From Tamlana sp038148895 (GTDB taxonomy: Bacteria > Bacteroidota > Bacteroidia > Flavobacteriales > Flavobacteriaceae), in NCBI GenBank assembly GCA_038148895.1, contig JBBVGQ010000009.1: a DNA stretch of 6,351 nucleotides. One strand, written 5' to 3'. The notes below the pieces were generated by a model. The model was not told where the DNA came from and did not search any database. It was given only the letters and a program-made list of their open reading frames with translations. The position numbers were made by a program, and so were the translations under genes. Every line of letters begins with the position of its first letter. Position 1 is the stretch's first letter. Below, in pieces: positions 1-6,163 of the stretch.

Positions 1-81
1 TTTACCTGCTCTTTGGTCAATCCTAAAGTTACTATATTTTATTATGCAAGTCTAAAGGAACTATAGCCGGTGTTGTAAAAC
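1..81 (-). repeat. attC-like repeat J0, partial (cut by window edge)
   Basis: Only the right part is present. It ends in the box GTTGTAAAAC at 72-81, the inverted partner of the box at 644-653 on the other side of the gene at 92-637. Next to it, ACTATAGCC at 60-68 resembles the right stem arm of the repeats at 4761-4896 and 5425-5563. The left arm is outside the window, so the fold cannot be checked. The stretch 1-59 would be its central loop and shows no gene. Confidence 0.65.
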
Positions 82-91
82 GTTTTTTTAT

Positions 92-637
92 TCAATAGTT
101 TTTTTCTTTTTTCAATTCTCCGTTTTCGGTATAAGTTTTCCAAAGTCCGACCTTTTTTCCGTTCACGGTTTGTCCTTCTTTGAACAAATAACAAACTTGT
201 AGTTTATATGAGCATTTATAATATTTTTCAATTCTTTTAAAACTGATATGTTCGTCGGATTCGAAAAATTCGGTCAGATTATTTGCGTTTGAGTCGATTT
301 CAGTTGTTATGGATTCGGATGTTTTATTTCCTTCTCGGTCATAAGAGTTCCAGGATATTATATTTCCGTATTTTCCTAAAAGAACTTCGCTTGCAATTTG
401 TCCGTTTTTGTAATATTGAGTTTGCTTTCCTGAATGAGTTGAATAGTTTTCTGAATTGTACTTATAAGTCGTAATTGTGCTTATCCACCAAATTTTTCCA
501 TTTCCGTAAAAAATTGTGTCTGGTTTAGATTCAATTTCCTCAATTTCACTCACTATTTTTTTGAATCTATCAGTATGTTGTGCATTTGATAAATTACAAA
601 TCAGAAGTAAGAATATGATTGTTAGAAGTTGTTTCAT
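92..637 (-). CDS. Exported protein with MORN-variant (YwqK-like) repeats
   Basis: 181 residues. Residues 1-19 form a signal peptide: K3, a hydrophobic run at 4-14, and a probable cleavage after S17-N18-A19 before Q20. The mature protein should be periplasmic or secreted. Residues 73-88 (YYKNGQIASE region) and 156-181 (NGKKVGLWKTYTENGELKKE region) match the repeat of YwqK/MORN-variant proteins, in which a G-x-W/x-Y-Y-x-N-G-x-hydrophobic pattern builds beta-hairpins; 91-107 looks like a weaker third copy. Such proteins are common in Bacteroidota and their function is mostly unknown. The name 'toxin-antitoxin system YwqK family antitoxin' is widespread in databases, but nothing here supports a toxin-antitoxin role. 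The ATG lies 6 nt after its box (644-653), and the TGA stop lies 10 nt before the partner box (72-81). There is no in-frame upstream alternative. Confidence 0.85.
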   Translation of the reverse strand: MKQLLTIIFLLLICNLSNAQHTDRFKKIVSEIEEIESKPDTIFYGNGKIWWISTITTYKYNSENYSTHSGKQTQYYKNGQIASEVLLGKYGNIISWNSYDREGNKTSESITTEIDSNANNLTEFFESDEHISFKRIEKYYKCSYKLQVCYLFKEGQTVNGKKVGLWKTYTENGELKKEKNY

Positions 638-643
638 TCAAAT

Positions 644-781
644 GTTTTACAACGGTCTCGTATAACCGTCAGTTGCGGGATAAAAGTTAATGTTTTTCGG
701 TCAAGCACTGACGTTAGCAATTCCGAGTGGATTCGGACGTAGTCGAATCCGCCGTAATTGCGGTTATACATTGTTGTGTGC
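644..781 (-). repeat. attC-like repeat J1
   Basis: 138 nt between the genes at 92-637 and 714-1355. The left box GTTTTACAAC (644-653) belongs to the left gene; the right box GTTGTGTGC (773-781) belongs to the right gene. On the plus strand the left spacer is GGTCTC (654-659) and the right spacer ATT (770-772). The stem pairs 660-678 with 752-769. It has one unpaired T near 668 and two G.T wobbles. The apical part contains a hairpin at 729-750 (GGATTCGGAC against GTCGAATCC). The reading frame of the gene at 714-1355 runs into this repeat and stops at 714-716. Confidence 0.8.
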
Positions 782-1355
782 TGGCGTTTTTAATCAGTTG
801 ATATTTTTCTTGTCCGTTATTAGTAAATAAAATTGTTAAATGGTCAGCCCAATATGAGTCAGTTTCACCTTTTTTAATTTCGAGTGCTGAAATCCATATT
901 TTGTCAATTCCGAATTCCATTTGCCAAGTTTGGGGTAAAGTAATTTTCTTTTTTTCTCCTTTTGGTATGAATTCGTTATTCACTTTGTGCAATTCTTGAC
1001 TAAAACTCTCATCCCAAAGAACAATTATTTCCGTTATTGTTTTGTTCGTCAAGTTTTCCCAATTCCCATTTTCAGTCAGCGAAATTGTCTTAATTCCTTC
1101 TCTTTTGTTTAATTCAGCCAGTTTTTCAAATCCGATTCCGTAACAGTAAAATTCATTATCCCATTTAATTTGAATCAGTTCGTCATTGTCTAACCTAAGA
1201 ATAACATTCATATCTACAGAATGAATATCGGTAGAATGTTCCCAATATTCAGATTCAGTTTCGTAGTCCAATTCTTCGTAAAAGACTTCAATTATTTTTC
1301 GTCCGATAAAAGTCGAATTTATTCTGTCGTAATATTTTAATTCTTTATCCGTCAT
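714..1355 (-). CDS. Unrecognised cytosolic protein; C-terminus encoded by the repeat
   Basis: 213 residues from the ATG at 1355. I do not recognise the family. There is no signal peptide or membrane segment, and the protein is acidic and rich in aromatic residues. Segments such as D-I-H-S-V-D-M-N (43-50) followed by L-x-L-D-N-D-E-L-I-Q-I-K-W-D-N-E-F (54-69) suggest an alpha/beta fold of the kind seen in small Bacteroidota immunity-type proteins, but this is only an impression. An in-frame ATG at 1478 is rejected because the extra 41 residues would be translated from repeat J2; the chosen ATG lies 13 nt after its box (1369-1377). Oddly, the last 22 residues (192-213) are translated from repeat J1, whereas the other six genes stop 3-10 nt before their box. 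Out-of-frame stops at 790-792 and 794-796 sit where the normal stop would be expected, so a late frameshift is likely. Confidence 0.75.
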   Translation of the reverse strand: MTDKELKYYDRINSTFIGRKIIEVFYEELDYETESEYWEHSTDIHSVDMNVILRLDNDELIQIKWDNEFYCYGIGFEKLAELNKREGIKTISLTENGNWENLTNKTITEIIVLWDESFSQELHKVNNEFIPKGEKKKITLPQTWQMEFGIDKIWISALEIKKGETDSYWADHLTILFTNNGQEKYQLIKNASTQQCITAITADSTTSESTRNC

Positions 1356-1368
1356 TTTTTTTCCGCTT

Positions 1369-1503
1369 GCACACAACGGTTTTGTGTAACCCGCGTTGTG
1401 TGGGTTGGTAACGAAGATAGCTAAAAAAACCGAAGATTCACGCTTGCGAGGATTTTCCGAAAGGAAAATCAGAAGCAATGCGTGTTACACGTTGTTGTAC
1501 AAC
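1369..1503 (-). repeat. attC-like repeat J2
   Basis: 135 nt between the genes at 714-1355 and 1508-2146. The left box is GCACACAAC (1369-1377), the right box GTTGTACAAC (1494-1503). The spacers are GGTTTT (1378-1383) and GTT (1491-1493). The stem pairs 1384-1398 with 1476-1490, with one G.T wobble and one C/T mismatch close to where other copies carry a T bulge. The apical region has a perfect hairpin, GATTTTCC-GAAA-GGAAAATC, at 1451-1470, shared almost exactly with repeat J3. Confidence 0.8.
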
Positions 1504-1507
1504 GTTT

Positions 1508-2146
1508 TTATTTTATTATTTGTCCGATTAATTCCTTGTCGATTTTCTCGGTGTTTAATTTTAAATATCTGTAAGATTTGACTTTAGAACTGTCCATTTC
1601 CAAAATCAAAACTTTGTTTTTATTCGAGTACGCAATTCCATTTTCGAAAGTCAGATAATCATTTCCGAATTCAGATTCCAATTCCGTTTTTGAAAGTCCG
1701 ATGAGATTTGCTTTTCCTAAATCCGAATCTTTATTAAAAATGCTAAATTCAATTAAAGTTTCTGTTTTGTCATCATATCTGTGTTTGTTCTCTCCGAATT
1801 TAAAAACCACTATTCGGTCAATTTTTCTTGGGTCAGTAAAATCCTCTGTTGGATAATAATAAACATAGAAAATAGAATCCTTAATTTTTGGATTAAAATA
1901 GTAGTCAGTTCCATTTGTTACGCTTGTAGTGACGTAATTAGGATTTTTTAAATTTTTGAAATTCTGTAAATCAATCGGATTTTCGAGTAAAGAAATCAGG
2001 TTTGGATTTTTAGTTGGTTTTTCTACTTTTTCTATTTTTAATCCAGTTGAATCGACAACAATTTGCACTTGTTCAGTTTTCTTTTCAGTCGCATTTTTGC
2101 AACCTAAAAAAACTAAAAATAATATCATTAAAACTCGGATTTTCAT
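1508..2146 (-). CDS. Putative lipoprotein, function unknown
   Basis: 212 residues. K2 and R4, a hydrophobic run at 5-14, then L14-G15-C16 form a good lipobox, so the mature protein should begin at Cys16 and be anchored in the envelope. The charged segment 17-48 (rich in K, E and T) looks like a flexible linker. I do not recognise the rest. The C-terminal part, about 146-197, has the order small helix G-L-S-K-T-E-L-E-S-E-F-G, a strand with Y173, then I-L-E-M and V-K-S-Y-R-Y. This resembles the helix-strand-strand half of BamE/BLIP-like lipoprotein domains ('G-hydrophobic-s-k-x-E-hydrophobic...F-G'), a weak fold-level guess only. The ATG at 2146 is chosen over one at 2176 because the extra ten residues come from repeat J3 and would spoil the signal. 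It lies 13 nt after its box, and the TAA lies 4 nt before the partner box. Confidence 0.83.
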   Translation of the reverse strand: MKIRVLMILFLVFLGCKNATEKKTEQVQIVVDSTGLKIEKVEKPTKNPNLISLLENPIDLQNFKNLKNPNYVTTSVTNGTDYYFNPKIKDSIFYVYYYPTEDFTDPRKIDRIVVFKFGENKHRYDDKTETLIEFSIFNKDSDLGKANLIGLSKTELESEFGNDYLTFENGIAYSNKNKVLILEMDSSKVKSYRYLKLNTEKIDKELIGQIIK

Positions 2147-2159
2147 TGTTCGGTCAAAT

Positions 2160-2298
2160 GTTGTACAACGGTGCATCTATGCTTCCGTTGCGTGTGTTTT
2201 TCGCTAAGTTAGTAAAAAGGCACTTGCCATTGGACTATTGCGAGTGATTTTCCGCATGGAAAATCTGAAGCAATGGAGTATAGATAGTGTTGTACACA
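2160..2298 (-). repeat. attC-like repeat J3
   Basis: 139 nt between the genes at 1508-2146 and 2305-2847. The left box is GTTGTACAAC (2160-2169), the right box GTTGTACACA (2289-2298). The spacers are GGTGC (2170-2174) and AGT (2286-2288). The stem pairs 2175-2191 with 2270-2285, with one bulged T in the TT at 2183-2184 and two G.T wobbles. An apical perfect hairpin GATTTTCC-GCAT-GGAAAATC lies at 2246-2265, nearly the same as in J2, which suggests the two repeats are close relatives despite different cargo. Confidence 0.8.
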
Positions 2299-2304
2299 GT
2301 ACTT

Positions 2305-2847
2305 TTATTTCCATTTTTCTATTAATTCAGTCACACCGTTTTTAATTCCGCTATAAAATTCTCCATTTTTAAATTCTGGTATGATTATTTTATCAATTAC
2401 TTGTTTACAAATTTCGTCGGTCAAAATGCGTTCAGTTCCGTATCCTGTTGAAATTTGTATTTGTCCACAAGGTTTGCAAAGTAAAATTATCAGTCCATTA
2501 TCTTTTTCCGCAGTTCCAACTCCCCAATATTTTCCTAAATCAGTTGTGAATTTTCGAATGTCTGAATAGGGTTTAATACTGTCAATTGTTACCACAACTA
2601 TTTGTCGAGTTGTTTCAATATTATAGTCATAAAGAATGTCCGATAGTTCTTTCCTTTGTGAAGGACTAAAAATGCTGTCATAATCGTTTATAATTAGACC
2701 TTTGAGTTTTGTTTCTCGAAATTTTTCAACTGTTGAGAAATCAAATTCAGTAGTAGTTTTTTTAATTTCCGTTTCTTGAGCTGTTCCTTTACAAGAAAGC
2801 AAATTTAAAGTCAGAAATAGGATTAATATTTTAGTTCCGATTTTCAT
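2305..2847 (-). CDS. TPM-domain lipoprotein
   Basis: 180 residues. K2/K6, a hydrophobic run at 7-17 and L16-L17-S18-C19 form a lipobox, so the mature protein should be an envelope lipoprotein. Residues 52-176 match the TPM domain (TPM_phosphatase, PF04536). They show the N-terminal N54-D55 with L/S-P-x-Q/E-x-x-x-L (S61-P62...L68), the strand R81-QIVVVTIDS, K115-D116-N117-G118-LIILL, S133-T134-G135-Y136-G137-T138-E139 with L142-T143-D144, and I155-I156-P157-E158-F159...G162...Y165...G167. Characterised TPM proteins include a plant thylakoid protein with acid-phosphatase activity involved in photosystem II repair and the bacterial YgcG group; the substrate here cannot be told. Many bacterial TPM proteins have a C-terminal membrane anchor or Gly-rich tail. 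This one stops right after the domain and is held by its lipid. The ATG at 2847 is 9 nt from its box; a longer frame to 2958 translates repeat J4. Confidence 0.88.
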   Translation of the reverse strand: MKIGTKILILFLTLNLLSCKGTAQETEIKKTTTEFDFSTVEKFRETKLKGLIINDYDSIFSPSQRKELSDILYDYNIETTRQIVVVTIDSIKPYSDIRKFTTDLGKYWGVGTAEKDNGLIILLCKPCGQIQISTGYGTERILTDEICKQVIDKIIIPEFKNGEFYSGIKNGVTELIEKWK

Positions 2848-2856
2848 TTGAGGTAT

Positions 2857-2993
2857 TGTGTACAACGGATTAGTATATGAGCAGTAGCGGAATAAAAAGC
2901 ACTTCACTTTCAGCTTAGTAATGACTTTTAATAAAAGTACAAACCTTTGATTTAGCACTAAACCCGCTATTGCTTATATACATTGTTGGCATT
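2857..2993 (-). repeat. attC-like repeat J4
   Basis: 137 nt between the genes at 2305-2847 and 2997-4733. The left box is TGTGTACAAC (2857-2866), the right box GTTGGCATT (2985-2993). The spacers are GGATTA (2867-2872) and ATT (2982-2984). The stem pairs 2873-2890 with 2964-2981 over 18 positions without a bulge, with two G.T wobbles on the plus strand. The apical part differs from the other copies and holds a small hairpin, ACTTTT-AAT-AAAAGT, at 2924-2938. Confidence 0.8.
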
Positions 2994-2996
2994 TCG

Positions 2997-4733
2997 TTAT
3001 TTTTTTTCGTCCTCGATTAATTCTTTTTCTAGATATGTCGTTTCGACTTTATCAAAACTCCATTTTTGGATTGAAAAATCTACTATTTTCTTATGTCGTT
3101 TTTCGATTGAATCTGTTTTCCAAAAAACTGCTTCATTTTCAGAAGTGGCAAAATCTTTAATCTCTGCTTGTTGATTTAAAAGTGGATTTGCTTTGTAAGA
3201 GTCAAGTTTATCTTTAAATGCCTTATTTCCAATTGAAGCATTATGTGAGCCTGATATTAACATTAGATTACCCAAGCTGTTTAGGTGCTTGGATACAAAA
3301 TCTTCGGAATATTCACGGTCTTCATTCAGGTCGTAGCCTGTTGCTATTGGTTCTCCGTCTGTTGGTGTTTGCGGTGAAATATGTTCTATTTGTTCATTCT
3401 CTAAGCTAAAGTTTTTGATACTATACCCTTTATTCTGAATTGAATTTTCATACTCCCAAAGCAAATAGTTCAAAACCTTATTTCCATACATTCCACCATT
3501 CAGATAATTTTTTGTGTTTGTATCACTCCAATACCAAGATTCATTCAATTTACTTTTAATCTCTTGTTTTAGGCTTATTAAATCTCCTTTAAAATTGAGA
3601 AGAATTGAATTTAAACGCTCTTGAATGTTGGCTCTGCTATTTATCAATCTTGCACGAAAGGTCAAGATTTCAAGTATATTAAATAGTGTATTCAGTTTCT
3701 TACTATCATCTCCAAAGTATTTATATCCTCTGATTACAAAAGGATAGATAAAGGCAGGTGCATTTATTTTTGAAAGCTTTTTTGCGTAAAAATTATCTGA
3801 ATTTTCAAACTTCTTCATATTTGAGAAGGAAGTGTGAAGTTCAGAAATATATTTTTTAATCCAATCTATTTTGTTTTCTGATTTTTTGAAAACTTCTTTA
3901 ACATCTTCTAATGTCCTGTAATTATAGCCTTTGATATAAGCGTTGTTGTGATAAATTAGTACACTATCTTCGTTGAGTTTTTTGAAATCATTGATTATTA
4001 AATAAATCAGCTTGAAAATATTTGATACATTTTCAATATTTGATTCTGTTTCTTCAGGGTCGCTGTAAACGTACATTTGATACATAAAGTAAGATTTGAT
4101 TTTTTCCATATTTGTCAAATCTTTACCTCTGTTATTCTCCAATTCAAACATTAACGCAGAATCCTTTTTTCCCTCTAGTTCGATAATTGTTAGGTCAGTC
4201 GTTTCAATTTTTGTAAGAACTCGTAGTAAAATATCTGTATTCAACTTTTCCAATTCAGTGACAAAAAAGTTTTTTGCCTCTTTTATTCTTACTTGTGAAG
4301 GTGTATTTGTTTCAAATTTCTTTTGATTGTCAATAATTAATGAATCAAAGCAAGCCCTATCATATTCGACTGGGCGTAGTTTTATATTCCCACCGTTTTT
4401 AAGGAAAATGTTTTCTTTAGTTTGAAAGTCGAAATCTTCGAGCTCTTTTTCTCGCTTTTTCAATACGTTCAGAATTGAGCGTATGAAAATGGTCAAAGTA
4501 GTTAATCTCTGTTGTCCGTCAATAATTTCATACTTAACATCTTTTTTGACAGTTTCTAAAAGGATATTTCCATAGAAGTAGTTATTCTCTCCTTCAATTT
4601 GTTCCAACAAGTCGTTAAGAAAAGTTTGCCACTGGTCTTTCTCCCAAGAATAGGCTCTTTGATATACTGGTATTTCAAATGATTTTTGTGAGCTATCAAA
4701 AAGTCCTAAAGTTGTTTTCCTGTAAAAGTCCAT
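2997..4733 (-). CDS. GmrSD-like DUF262/DUF1524 nuclease, probable antiphage defence
   Basis: 578 residues, the only large gene here. The N-terminal DUF262 (GmrS-like) domain shows Q25-R26-x-Y28-x-W30, the hallmark I71-D72-G73-Q74-Q75-R76-L77-T78-T79-L80, and F196-E-x-x-N200-N201-R202-G203-x-x-L206. In this family these residues form a ParB-like NTPase site. The C-terminal DUF1524 (GmrD-like) part has the His-Me/HNH signature I449-E450-H451-I452-x-P454-Q455, then L487-G488-N489-L490 and N498-x5-N503-K504-x-F506-x-x-K509, so the catalytic residues appear intact. GmrSD enzymes are type IV, modification-dependent restriction enzymes that use NTP to cleave phage DNA with modified bases; related single-chain DUF262-DUF1524 proteins occur in many defence islands. 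Target and cofactor are unknown here. No methylase or partner subunit is adjacent. The ATG at 4733 is 27 nt from its box, the longest leader in the array, and the TAA lies 3 nt before the partner box. Confidence 0.93.
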   Translation of the reverse strand: MDFYRKTTLGLFDSSQKSFEIPVYQRAYSWEKDQWQTFLNDLLEQIEGENNYFYGNILLETVKKDVKYEIIDGQQRLTTLTIFIRSILNVLKKREKELEDFDFQTKENIFLKNGGNIKLRPVEYDRACFDSLIIDNQKKFETNTPSQVRIKEAKNFFVTELEKLNTDILLRVLTKIETTDLTIIELEGKKDSALMFELENNRGKDLTNMEKIKSYFMYQMYVYSDPEETESNIENVSNIFKLIYLIINDFKKLNEDSVLIYHNNAYIKGYNYRTLEDVKEVFKKSENKIDWIKKYISELHTSFSNMKKFENSDNFYAKKLSKINAPAFIYPFVIRGYKYFGDDSKKLNTLFNILEILTFRARLINSRANIQERLNSILLNFKGDLISLKQEIKSKLNESWYWSDTNTKNYLNGGMYGNKVLNYLLWEYENSIQNKGYSIKNFSLENEQIEHISPQTPTDGEPIATGYDLNEDREYSEDFVSKHLNSLGNLMLISGSHNASIGNKAFKDKLDSYKANPLLNQQAEIKDFATSENEAVFWKTDSIEKRHKKIVDFSIQKWSFDKVETTYLEKELIEDEKK

Positions 4734-4760
4734 ATTTTATTCGTGTCGTTTTTTATAATG

Positions 4761-4896
4761 AATGCCAACGGTTGGGCTATGATTTCGGCGTGGAATCGTC
4801 CGCAGGACTATTCCGCAGAGAAATCAGTTTAAATATAGGTTTAACTTTTGGTTTTTGCACTGTCGCCACGCTGAATTATAGCCGTTGTTGTGCAAC
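4761..4896 (-). repeat. attC-like repeat J5
   Basis: 136 nt between the genes at 2997-4733 and 4904-5422. The left box is AATGCCAAC (4761-4769), the right box GTTGTGCAAC (4887-4896). The spacers are GGTTG (4770-4774) and GTT (4884-4886). The stem pairs 4775-4793 with 4866-4883, with one bulged T in the run at 4783-4785 and two G.T wobbles. An apical hairpin GGAAT-CGTCC-GCA-GGAC-TATTCC lies at 4792-4814, and GATTTC/GAAATC can also pair. Confidence 0.8.
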
Positions 4897-4903
4897 GTAT
4901 TTT

Positions 4904-5422
4904 TTATTTATTACAAATAGTCCTAAATTTTCCAGAAAATTCTTTGTCAAATATTTCGTCTTTCATTCCTTGCTTTTTTAAAAATTCTCCAGCTTTGAAA
5001 AAGTTCTTCATATAAAGTGTATAATAGCCAGTCAGTTCTTTACTATTAAATGGGTTAGCATTTAATTTTAAATCAACACTATCTGCTTTGAAAGTCATTT
5101 CGCTACCATCGATAACATCAGTCCACTCGTCATATTCCACGCCTATTATGTCAAGGTCATTATTAAGTTCAATGGTCAGAATATGTCCAGTAAATCCGTC
5201 ATTTGCTATATTCTTTATTGTAAAACTATCTCCATTTTTATTGAGTTCAATTGTTTTGTCCAAAACGTCAGATTCCATTGAGCAATCGTGTGGAAAATAA
5301 AAATCCTCTTTCTCATAATCAGTCAATTCAACAATTTTAGCTTTTCCTAATTTTTCTTGTCCAGAACAATTAATGTTTGTCAGAAAAAATAAAGTCAATA
5401 TCAGTCTTATTGGTTTTTCCAT
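4904..5422 (-). CDS. Small putative lipoprotein, function unknown
   Basis: 172 residues. K3 and R6, a hydrophobic run at 7-15 and then N18-C19-S20-G21-Q22 suggest a lipoprotein signal with Cys19 as the modified residue. The lipobox is imperfect (N-I-N-C), but C-S-G-Q after the cut is typical of Bacteroidota lipoproteins. Two further cysteines (C47, C170) could form a disulfide in the periplasm. The middle (66-120) looks like alternating beta strands, and 140-160 is a likely helix. I do not recognise the family. The ATG at 5422 lies only 2 nt from its box (5425-5434), the tightest junction here, leaving no room for a leader outside the repeat. An upstream ATG at 5491 would add 23 residues read from repeat J6 and bury the signal peptide, so it is rejected. 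The TAA lies 7 nt before the partner box. Confidence 0.82.
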   Translation of the reverse strand: MEKPIRLILTLFFLTNINCSGQEKLGKAKIVELTDYEKEDFYFPHDCSMESDVLDKTIELNKNGDSFTIKNIANDGFTGHILTIELNNDLDIIGVEYDEWTDVIDGSEMTFKADSVDLKLNANPFNSKELTGYYTLYMKNFFKAGEFLKKQGMKDEIFDKEFSGKFRTICNK

Positions 5423-5424
5423 AT

Positions 5425-5563
5425 GTTGCACAACGGTTTGGCTATGATTCCGTTGCGAGTAAAATCCGCAGGATTTTCGAGTAGGAATCATAGGTTGTTA
5501 AATGTAGGAATATTTTGTTTAAATAACCAACATAGCAATGGATTATAGCCGTTGTTGTACACC
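5425..5563 (-). repeat. attC-like repeat J6 (best example)
   Basis: 139 nt between the genes at 4904-5422 and 5569-6150. The left box is GTTGCACAAC (5425-5434), the right box GTTGTACACC (5554-5563). The spacers are GGTTT (5435-5439) and GTT (5551-5553). The stem pairs 5440-5456 (GGCTATGATTCCGTTGC) with 5535-5550 (GCAATGGATTATAGCC), with a single bulged T in the TT at 5448-5449 and two G.T wobbles. An apical perfect hairpin AAAATCC-GCA-GGATTTT lies at 5461-5477. CTATGATTCC can also pair with GGAATCATAG further in, giving an alternative fold. Confidence 0.85.
5499..5530 (-). promoter_or_regulatory. Possible promoter inside repeat J6, weak
   Basis: Read on the minus strand, TTGG (5530-5527) is followed about 20 nt later by TACATTTA (5506-5499). 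This is one base from the Bacteroidota -7 element TAnnTTTG, with a plausible -33 TTG. It would drive the gene at 4904-5422. The sequence is very AT-rich, so chance matches are likely. Other repeats hold loosely similar TAnnTTT strings without a clear -33 partner. Confidence 0.2.
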
Positions 5564-5568
5564 GTTTT

Positions 5569-6150
5569 TTATTTTTTTATAATTCCAGCACGGTCAAAAT
5601 ATTCTCCGATGGCATACGTCGGTAGTCCTTTCTCATAACCCAATCGGTAAAATCCAATTCCGTTGCTTTTTTGGTCATTAACTGATTCTTGGATTTCTTT
5701 TGCCCTTAATATTATATCAAATTCACTCAACTCTGATTTAAATTCAAGAATTTCTCCTTTTTTAAATCCGCCTTTTGGGCCATAGGGAACGAGAACAATT
5801 TTTGTTGCGTTGAATTTCCGGTTCTCAAAGTCAGATTTCAAGTTTTTAATTTCATCAGAGTGGAAAGAATTCCAACTTACATTTTTAGTTCTTCCAAAAC
5901 GCATTGGCAAGTCAGGGCGAAAATATTGGGATTCTTTTTCTGTTAAAGACAAATTTTCAATCAATTCCGATTTAGTTTTGAAAATCTCGGTTGACATTCG
6001 GTAGAATATTGTTTTGACACCAAAATTGTTCGAAAATGTCCAATTATTTTCAGACCAGAGACAGTCATAAAACACTTCGTAATCGTCAAATCCGATTATC
6101 CGTAACGGTCTTTCGTCAAATTCTGTTTTGTATATATCTCCTAATTTCAA
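5569..6150 (-). CDS. Unrecognised cytosolic protein with TTG start
   Basis: 193 residues if started at the TTG at 6150. I do not recognise the family. There is no signal peptide or membrane segment. The N-terminus (M-K-L-G-D-I-Y, then R-I-I-G-F-D-D-Y-E-V-F-Y-D) reads like an intact first strand-turn-strand. A conserved-looking block, K-G-E-I-L-E-F (131-137) and G-L-P-T-Y-A-I-G-E-Y-F-D-R-A-G-I-I (175-191), closes the protein. The TTG start is supported by three things: there is no in-frame ATG until residue 52, the reading makes sense from the TTG, and it lies 13 nt after its box (6164-6173), exactly the spacing of two other genes in the array. The TAA lies 5 nt before the partner box (5554-5563). 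Size and composition resemble small polymorphic-toxin immunity-type proteins, but nothing specific supports that role. Confidence 0.75.
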   Translation of the reverse strand: MKLGDIYKTEFDERPLRIIGFDDYEVFYDCLWSENNWTFSNNFGVKTIFYRMSTEIFKTKSELIENLSLTEKESQYFRPDLPMRFGRTKNVSWNSFHSDEIKNLKSDFENRKFNATKIVLVPYGPKGGFKKGEILEFKSELSEFDIILRAKEIQESVNDQKSNGIGFYRLGYEKGLPTYAIGEYFDRAGIIKK

Positions 6151-6163
6151 TTTTTGGGCAAAT

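Noticed and set aside
77..86. AAAACGTTTT palindrome after the gene at 92-637 as a terminator
   Set aside because: It is too short, has no loop, and arises from the box joined to the A-rich 3' end of the gene.
592..597. Lipobox at Cys14 of the MORN-variant protein
   Set aside because: The residue before Cys is Ile, not a small residue. The S-N-A/Q site at 17-20 is the better signal peptidase I cleavage site.
92..637. Antitoxin of a toxin-antitoxin pair
   Set aside because: The 'YwqK family antitoxin' label is a database convention. The protein has an export signal and no toxin gene is next to it.
644..781. Repeats as insertion-sequence ends or MITEs with terminal inverted repeats
   Set aside because: No transposase and no target-site duplication are seen. 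The matching ends bracket the genes, not the repeats, and repeats occur at every gene boundary with constant length.
1356..1478. N-terminal extension of 41 residues on the gene at 714-1355
   Set aside because: It is a translation of repeat J2. The ATG at 1355 obeys the box-to-start spacing of the other genes.
2848..2958. N-terminal extension of 37 residues on the TPM lipoprotein
   Set aside because: It is encoded by repeat J4 and would place the lipoprotein signal inside the protein. Similar extensions at 2147-2176 and 5423-5491 are rejected for the same reason.
4679..4981. Plus-strand reading frame of 100 codons
   Set aside because: It overlaps the start of the DUF262 gene and the whole of repeat J5, and its translation shows no recognisable domain. 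The other plus-strand frames are likewise antisense shadows.
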